Source: an uncultured Megamonas sp. (GTDB lineage Bacteria > Bacillota_C > Negativicutes > Selenomonadales > Selenomonadaceae). From it: a stretch of DNA of 29,492 nucleotides. The stretch is from positions 1 to 29,492 of the forward strand of contig USPM01000011.1 in assembly GCA_900556715.1 (NCBI GenBank), in the 5' to 3' direction. The notes under the pieces are model-generated. The model saw only the letters and a list, made by a program, of their open reading frames with translations. It did not search any database and was not told the origin of the DNA. A program made the position numbers and the translations under genes. Positions 25,260-29,492 of the stretch are shown here, piece after piece (within the stretch, counting starts at the first letter, position 1; each line of letters begins with the position of its first letter).

Positions 25260-25288
25260 ATTATATGCTTATAATCAAAAATAATCAA
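25260..25288 (-). promoter_or_regulatory. Promoter of the FMN reductase gene with a direct repeat at -35
   Basis: TTGATT (25283-25288) and TATAAT (25260-25265) on the minus strand are 17 bases apart. TTGATTAT occurs twice, 10 bases apart (25281-25288 and 25271-25278), one helical turn. Confidence 0.65.
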
Positions 25289-25345
25289 TAATACCTCTAA
25301 GTTACAATTTTATTTATTAAATTAATACAATTCTATAACTTATCT

Positions 25346-25384
25346 AAAAAACAAAAAAGGCTTTACAGAAAATCTGTAAAGCCT
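25346..25384 (-). terminator. Terminator of tRNA-Leu
   Basis: A 12-bp perfect stem (25358-25369 with 25373-25384) has a 3-base loop and is followed on the minus strand by TTTTTTGTTTTTT. It lies 11 bases after the tRNA 3' end. Confidence 0.92.
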
Positions 25385-25395
25385 ATAATTTCAAA

Positions 25396-25480
25396 TGGTG
25401 CGGAAGACAGGACTTGAACCTGCACGCCGAAAGACACTAGATCCTAAGTCTAGCGCGTCTGCCAATTCCGCCACTTCCGC
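25396..25480 (-). tRNA. tRNA-Leu (anticodon UAG)
   Basis: The 85-base gene folds as a class-II tRNA. The acceptor stem is GCGGAAG/CTTCCGC. The anticodon stem CTAGA/TCTAG encloses loop CTTAGGA, giving anticodon TAG (25444-25446). A long variable arm (TGTCTTTCGGCG) and GGTTCAAGTCC T-loop are present, and CCA is encoded. It reads CUN leucine codons, mainly CUA and CUG. It stands alone between the exonuclease and FMN reductase genes. Confidence 0.98.
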
Positions 25481-25509
25481 ATTTGGCACTCGCGTCGAAT
25501 GCGAGATTT

Positions 25510-25539
25510 ATTATATCACTATAAAATGTTTTTTGTCAA
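25510..25539 (-). promoter_or_regulatory. Near-consensus promoter of tRNA-Leu
   Basis: TTGACA (25534-25539) and TATAAT (25510-25515) on the minus strand are 18 bases apart. The 5' leader before the tRNA contains a small hairpin, CTCGC (25489-25493) with GCGAG (25501-25505). Confidence 0.88.
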
Positions 25540-25556
25540 CACTTTTTTATAAATTT

Positions 25557-26123
25557 TTATGATTTAAATATTTTTACTTCTAAACCTATTTTTTTTAATA
25601 AACTCTCCAAATTATTTACACCTACAGTTCTACCAGCAACTAAAGGGATTTTTGCACAGACCTTTGCATCATCTAGAGCATCATGATGTTTAAATTGTAT
25701 CTGAAAAAATTCTCCCAATGTATTCAATTTATGATTTGGCAATTGTGGCCATACTTTTCTAGCAATTTGAACAGTACATGCTGTTTTAAACTGTGGTTTA
25801 GCTAAATTATACTTCCAAATGCAACTACGCAATACACCCATATCAAAAAAAGCATTATGTGCTATAACTATTCGATTATCTAAATACATACGTAAATCTC
25901 TCCATATATCTGCAAAAGTAGGTGCATTTTCTACCATTTGCGGAGTAATGCCATGTATTTTTATATTACCTTCTTCAAAAATCATTTCTGGCGGTTTTAT
26001 AAGTGAATTATAACTATCCACCATTCTTCCATTTTCAATAACTACTACAGCTACACTACAAGCACTATCACGATTTTTATTAGCTGTCTCAAAATCTATA
26101 CTTGTAAAATTCATTAAACTCAT
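25557..26123 (-). CDS. DEDDh 3'-5' exonuclease (DnaQ/epsilon-like)
   Basis: This 188-residue nuclease has all DEDDh motifs: Asp10 and Glu12 in SIDFETA, Asp94 in HNAFFDMGVL, and His147 to Asp152 in HHDALDDAK. The family includes DNA polymerase III epsilon and stand-alone DNA or RNA trimming exonucleases. At 188 residues it has no BRCT or other extra domain, so its partner and substrate are uncertain. GAGGT is 5 bases before the ATG. It is followed by the tRNA-Leu unit and preceded by the terminator of the GltA/NfnB gene, so it is probably transcribed alone. Confidence 0.92.
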   Translation of the reverse strand: MSLMNFTSIDFETANKNRDSACSVAVVVIENGRMVDSYNSLIKPPEMIFEEGNIKIHGITPQMVENAPTFADIWRDLRMYLDNRIVIAHNAFFDMGVLRSCIWKYNLAKPQFKTACTVQIARKVWPQLPNHKLNTLGEFFQIQFKHHDALDDAKVCAKIPLVAGRTVGVNNLESLLKKIGLEVKIFKS

Positions 26124-26182
26124 TTTTTACCTCTAAAAATTTTATAATCTATATTTGAATATAAATTATAACAAAAAATTTT

Positions 26183-26241
26183 TCTAAAAAAAATAGATTG
26201 ATTTAAAGTCATCATCCACTGACTATTAAATCAATCTATTT
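26183..26241 (-). terminator. Terminator of the nfnA-gltA unit
   Basis: A 16-bp stem (26191-26206 with 26226-26241) is extended by inner AGTCA/TGACT pairing and one bulged base. On the minus strand eight or more T follow. Confidence 0.93.
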
Positions 26242-26253
26242 AAATCATTTTTA

Positions 26254-27660
26254 TTATTTATTGCGTTTTTCTATCAAATATTCATCAATAGCTTTAGCAG
26301 CTTTTTTTCCTGCTCCCATAGCCAAAATAACAGTTGCAGCTCCTGTTACAATATCACCACCAGCAAAAACACCTTCTTTTGTAGTTTTTCCTGTTTCTTC
26401 ATCAGCTACGATATTACCTCTTTTATTTGTCTGCATATCTGGAGTAGTCGATTGTATCAATGGATTTGGCCCTTGACCAATAGCGATGACCACAGTATCC
26501 ACATCAATATCAAATTCTGAATTAGGTATTTCCACAGGACGTCTACGACCTGAAGCATCTGGCTCTCCTAATTCCATTTTTATACAACGAATGGCTTTTA
26601 CATATCCTTTTTCATCTCCTAAGATAGCTACAGGATTATTCAATAATTTAAATTCTATGCCTTCTTGTTTGGCGTGTTCTACTTCTTCACGTCTTGCTGG
26701 TAATTCTTTTTCACTTCTGCGATAAACAATATATACTTTTTCTGCTCCCAAACGCAAAGCAGTTCGAGCAGAATCCATAGCTACATTACCACCACCTACT
26801 ACAGCTACTTTTTTTCCTACATTAATAGGCGTAGCATATTCTGGAAAACGATATGCTTTCATTAAATTACATCTTGTCAAAAATTCATTTGAAGAATATA
26901 CCCCATTTAAATTTTCACCAGGAATATTCATAAAATGAGGTAAACCTGCTCCTGTAGCAATAAATAAAGCATCAAAATTAAATTCTTGCATAAGTTCATC
27001 AACTGTGAATAATTTACCTACTACAGAATTCACTTCTATTTTTACACCCATCTTACGCAAATTATTAATTTCTGGTTTTACAACCTTATCTTTTGGTAAA
27101 CGAAATTCTGGAATACCATAAGATAATACTCCACCTGCTGTATGTAAAGCTTCAAAAATTGTTACTTGATAGCCTTTTTTCGCTAAATCACCTGCACAAG
27201 CTAATCCTGCTGGTCCCGAACCAATAATAGCTACTTTTTGAGCATCATCTTTTACTGTTTTTTCTATTTTTTCTTCACAATTTTGCATGCAATAATCGGC
27301 TACAAATCTTTCCAAACGACCAATACCCACAGGTTCGCCTTTTATTCCCATTACACAATATTTTTCACATTGATTTTCTTGAGGACAAACACGTCCACAA
27401 ATAGCAGGCAAACTACTAGCTTCTTTTATTTTTGCATTTGCTCCTTCAAAATCGCCTTCTTTTATTTTAGCAATAAAAGCTGGTATGTCGATATCTACAG
27501 GACAACCTTTTCTACAATGTGGCACTTTACAATGAAGGCAACGATTAGCTTCTGCTAAGGCTAATTCTTCTGTATATCCTAAAGCCACTTCATCAAAATT
27601 ATTTCTGCGAACATTAGCGTCTTGTTCTGGCATTTCATGTTTTTGCATTACTAAAGGCAT
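26254..27660 (-). CDS. gltA: NfnB / GltA-type NADPH oxidoreductase subunit
   Basis: This 468-residue iron-sulfur flavoprotein resembles the small subunit of glutamate synthase and the NfnB subunit of NADH-dependent ferredoxin:NADP oxidoreductase. Two [4Fe-4S] cysteine sets lie at 41/44/49/53 and 88/92/98/102. FAD binding uses GSGPAGLACAGDLAKKG (147 onward), and NADPH binding uses GGGNVAMDSARTALRLGA further on. The paired NfnA-type gene, one base upstream, favours the Nfn electron-bifurcating complex over a stand-alone glutamate synthase; family annotation as GltA is common. GGAGG (within the end of nfnA) precedes ATG 27660. An in-frame ATG at 27684 lies inside nfnA without a suitable site. 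Confidence 0.9.
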   Translation of the reverse strand: MPLVMQKHEMPEQDANVRRNNFDEVALGYTEELALAEANRCLHCKVPHCRKGCPVDIDIPAFIAKIKEGDFEGANAKIKEASSLPAICGRVCPQENQCEKYCVMGIKGEPVGIGRLERFVADYCMQNCEEKIEKTVKDDAQKVAIIGSGPAGLACAGDLAKKGYQVTIFEALHTAGGVLSYGIPEFRLPKDKVVKPEINNLRKMGVKIEVNSVVGKLFTVDELMQEFNFDALFIATGAGLPHFMNIPGENLNGVYSSNEFLTRCNLMKAYRFPEYATPINVGKKVAVVGGGNVAMDSARTALRLGAEKVYIVYRRSEKELPARREEVEHAKQEGIEFKLLNNPVAILGDEKGYVKAIRCIKMELGEPDASGRRRPVEIPNSEFDIDVDTVVIAIGQGPNPLIQSTTPDMQTNKRGNIVADEETGKTTKEGVFAGGDIVTGAATVILAMGAGKKAAKAIDEYLIEKRNK

Positions 27661-27661
27661 A

Positions 27662-28519
27662 TTATTTTTCCTCCATTTCTTCAACCTTTTTAGCTAAACG
27701 ACAAATATGGTCTTTTTCAATTTCCTCTTTAGGTCTATACATGCGTTGTCTTTCCATCAAATTCACAAAATCTACTAAATGTCCATCAAATTCTGGCCCA
27801 TCTACACAAGCAAATTTTGTTTCATCACCAACTTGTACACGGCAACCACCACACATTCCTGTACCATCTACCATAATAGGATTTAGACTAACAATAGTTT
27901 TAATATTATATGGTCTAGTTGTATCAGCTACAGTTTTCATCATGATGACAGGTCCAATAGCTACTACTTCAGCGATATCAATTCCTTTATCAATTAATTG
28001 CTGTAGAGCTGTTGTAACAAAACCTTTTATACCATAAGAACCATCATCTGTAGTAACAATGACTTCATCAGATATTTTTTCCATTTCATCTTTTAAAATT
28101 AAAATATCTTTATTTTTTGCTCCCATAATCGTTATTACATGATTGCCCACTTGTTTCATTTTTCTAGCAATAGGATAAATTGGAGCAACACCTATACCAC
28201 CACCTATGCAAACTACAGTTCCCATATCAGGTCTAATATCTGTTTTCTTACCCAAAGGACCAACTAAATCTAAAATACTATCACCTTCATTTAATGATGC
28301 TAATACAGTAGTTGAAGCACCTATCACCATGAAGATAATATCTATTGTTCCTTTTTCTCTATCAAAATCGGCAATAGTGAGCGGTATACGTTCGCCATAT
28401 TCATTAACTCTCAATACTACAAATTGCCCTGGCTCTGCTTTTCTTGCTATCAATGGGGCCTCTAAAGTAAATTGCAATATATTTTCGTGTAAAACTTTTT
28501 TATTCAAAATTTTAACCAT
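27662..28519 (-). CDS. nfnA: NfnA-type ferredoxin-NADP reductase alpha subunit (FAD, [2Fe-2S])
   Basis: This 285-residue protein has an N-terminal FAD domain of the ferredoxin-NADP reductase fold (RIPLTIADFD), an NAD-binding domain (VCIGGGIGVAPIYPIA) and a C-terminal [2Fe-2S] loop (GTGMCGGCRVQ with a later Cys in FACVDGPEFDGH). The same fold serves dihydroorotate dehydrogenase PyrK and sulfide dehydrogenase SudB. Adjacent gltA makes the Nfn pairing most likely: NADH and reduced ferredoxin together reduce NADP, or the reverse. AAAGGGG is before ATG 28519; the longer frame from TTG 28540 would enclose it. The stop lies one base before the gltA start, suggesting translational coupling. Confidence 0.92.
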   Translation of the reverse strand: MVKILNKKVLHENILQFTLEAPLIARKAEPGQFVVLRVNEYGERIPLTIADFDREKGTIDIIFMVIGASTTVLASLNEGDSILDLVGPLGKKTDIRPDMGTVVCIGGGIGVAPIYPIARKMKQVGNHVITIMGAKNKDILILKDEMEKISDEVIVTTDDGSYGIKGFVTTALQQLIDKGIDIAEVVAIGPVIMMKTVADTTRPYNIKTIVSLNPIMVDGTGMCGGCRVQVGDETKFACVDGPEFDGHLVDFVNLMERQRMYRPKEEIEKDHICRLAKKVEEMEEK

Positions 28520-28654
28520 AATACTTTCCCCTTTTACCAAAAATTCATATACTATAATAAAAATTTATCATTTCATAAAAATCTTTTAGGATTTTACTTA
28601 ATTTTCTGTCATTTTTATTATATAACTATTATAAAATTCAAATGTAAATTTGTA

Positions 28655-28694
28655 AACAAAAAAAAGTTGCAATACAAAATTCTATTGCAACTTT
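28655..28694 (-). terminator. Terminator of the MTHFR-like gene
   Basis: An 11-bp stem (AAAGTTGCAAT 28663-28673 with ATTGCAACTTT 28684-28694) has a 10-base loop. On the minus strand the hairpin is followed by TTTTT and then TTTGT. It ends transcription of the gene at 28705 before nfnA. Confidence 0.9.
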
Positions 28695-28704
28695 AAATAT
28701 TATT

Positions 28705-29451
28705 CTATTTAGCAAAAACACCTTCTAAATATGGCATTATTTGAGCCTTTATCGGCATTAAATACACATTATGATTATGCTTTTTAGCAAAAGCTATGAC
28801 TTTTCGAGCAAAATCTATATTCCACTGCAAAGTAGGTTCAAAATCCTTAGGAAAAATCACATTATTTTTATTACGCCAATAACTTACAGAACGCTCAGAC
28901 AAAACAGGAGAAACACCCCAATAAATATCTAATCCATCCAAAAGGTCTGCATACATTTCTAAATAACGCATATCAAAAAATGGCTGTGTAAAAAAGCCTT
29001 TAGCTCCTGCTAATTGTTTACGACGAATGCGATATTCTTCTTCTTTCATACTACTGCGATACTGGTCAATACCTGCATATACAGTGACCTCTGGCAATTC
29101 TTCATTGATTTTTCGTATAATATCTGTACTAACTGTTGGATATACTTGATAAAGCATACTTTGTGGTGGATCACCTTCCACAACAAGAACTTCTTTTATA
29201 TTATATCCTCTTAATTTTTCTTTTATAGGTAATTGTTTCGTAAAATCAAAATCCATTGCTCTTAAATGTGGTACAACATCTTTAAAATATTTTTTGGCTA
29301 TACTAGCTCCATCCCAACTTCTAATATCACAGCTCAATAAATCTGGAATGTTAATAAAATCTACATCATTTAAGTTTTCTTTTATTGCTTTTACTTCATT
29401 TTCTAAAACTTCAGCATCTCTTGGTACTAATTCAACAGAAATTCTTGTCAT
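28705..29451 (-). CDS. Short methylenetetrahydrofolate reductase family protein
   Basis: This 248-residue TIM-barrel protein is related to MetF, which reduces methylene-THF to methyl-THF. Glu7 in ISVELVPRD is at the place of the catalytic glutamate. VLVVEGDPP corresponds to the RGDPP motif that holds flavin and folate. AKGFFTQPFFD matches the conserved ITQPFFD strand. It is about 40 residues shorter than typical MetF, and the N-terminal FFPP motif and several flavin contacts are altered. It may be a divergent reductase, a MetF paralogue using ferredoxin, or a protein of another folate/one-carbon role. AGGAAG precedes the ATG. It lies upstream of nfnA on the same strand but is separated by a terminator. 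Confidence 0.78.
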   Translation of the reverse strand: MTRISVELVPRDAEVLENEVKAIKENLNDVDFINIPDLLSCDIRSWDGASIAKKYFKDVVPHLRAMDFDFTKQLPIKEKLRGYNIKEVLVVEGDPPQSMLYQVYPTVSTDIIRKINEELPEVTVYAGIDQYRSSMKEEEYRIRRKQLAGAKGFFTQPFFDMRYLEMYADLLDGLDIYWGVSPVLSERSVSYWRNKNNVIFPKDFEPTLQWNIDFARKVIAFAKKHNHNVYLMPIKAQIMPYLEGVFAK

Positions 29452-29492
29452 AAAATCACTTCCTAGATTAACATCATTACATTATAGTTTAT

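Overview
The window is a low-GC bacterial chromosome segment. It mixes Firmicutes-type RNA regulation (a T-box, a THF riboswitch, Rex) with an O-antigen-ligase-type membrane protein expected in a diderm, and it carries a complete set of methylmalonyl-CoA genes for making propionate from succinate. That combination points to the Negativicutes (Selenomonadales), most likely a propionate-forming gut genus such as Megamonas or a relative. The genus is inference; the class is fairly secure. No mobile element, CRISPR array or phage gene was found. Nearly everything lies on the minus strand; only folT, a tiny ORF behind it, and a MATE transporter are on the plus strand.

Layout. (1) 130-5479, minus: an operon of L,D-transpeptidase, polA, mutM and coaE, with a promoter at 5527-5555. 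(2) 5608-6489, plus: a promoter, a THF riboswitch, folate transporter folT, a 29-aa membrane peptide, and a hairpin terminator shared with the convergent flavodoxin-ferredoxin gene at 6488-7258. (3) 7300-14760, minus: the propionate operon scpC - mcmA - mcmB - meaB - mce - mmdA - a 48-aa MmdE-like gene - the biotin carrier mmdC. It starts at a strong promoter whose -35 is covered by a 25-bp dyad and ends in a terminator. (4) 14923-21205, minus: a valine T-box followed by valS, folC, an O-antigen-ligase-like gene and rex, in close succession. (5) 21278-24559: ptsH (HPr lacking the regulatory serine), a MATE exporter, and a convergent unrecognised TPR protein whose stop codon overlaps that of the exporter. 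(6) 24603-26123: an FMN reductase, tRNA-Leu(UAG) with consensus promoter and terminator, and a DEDDh exonuclease. (7) 26183-29451: an NfnB/GltA - NfnA pair and a short MTHFR-family protein.

How the genes work together. ScpC passes CoA from propionyl-CoA to succinate. The split B12 mutase, protected by MeaB, and the epimerase convert succinyl-CoA to (S)-methylmalonyl-CoA, and the MmdA/MmdC enzyme decarboxylates it to propionyl-CoA. The membrane beta subunit (MmdB) and the anchor subunit (MmdD) of a sodium-pumping decarboxylase are not in the operon and must be elsewhere if the enzyme pumps sodium. Redox functions recur: Rex senses NADH/NAD+, the Nfn pair connects ferredoxin, NADH and NADPH, and the flavodoxin-ferredoxin and FMN reductase proteins handle flavin electrons. 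Folate is a second theme: FolT uptake under a THF riboswitch, FolC, and the MTHFR-like protein.

Several starts were moved to in-frame ATG or GTG codons because the Shine-Dalgarno sequence would otherwise lie inside the gene (polA, mmdC, mcmB, folC, valS, rex, MATE, gltA, nfnA).
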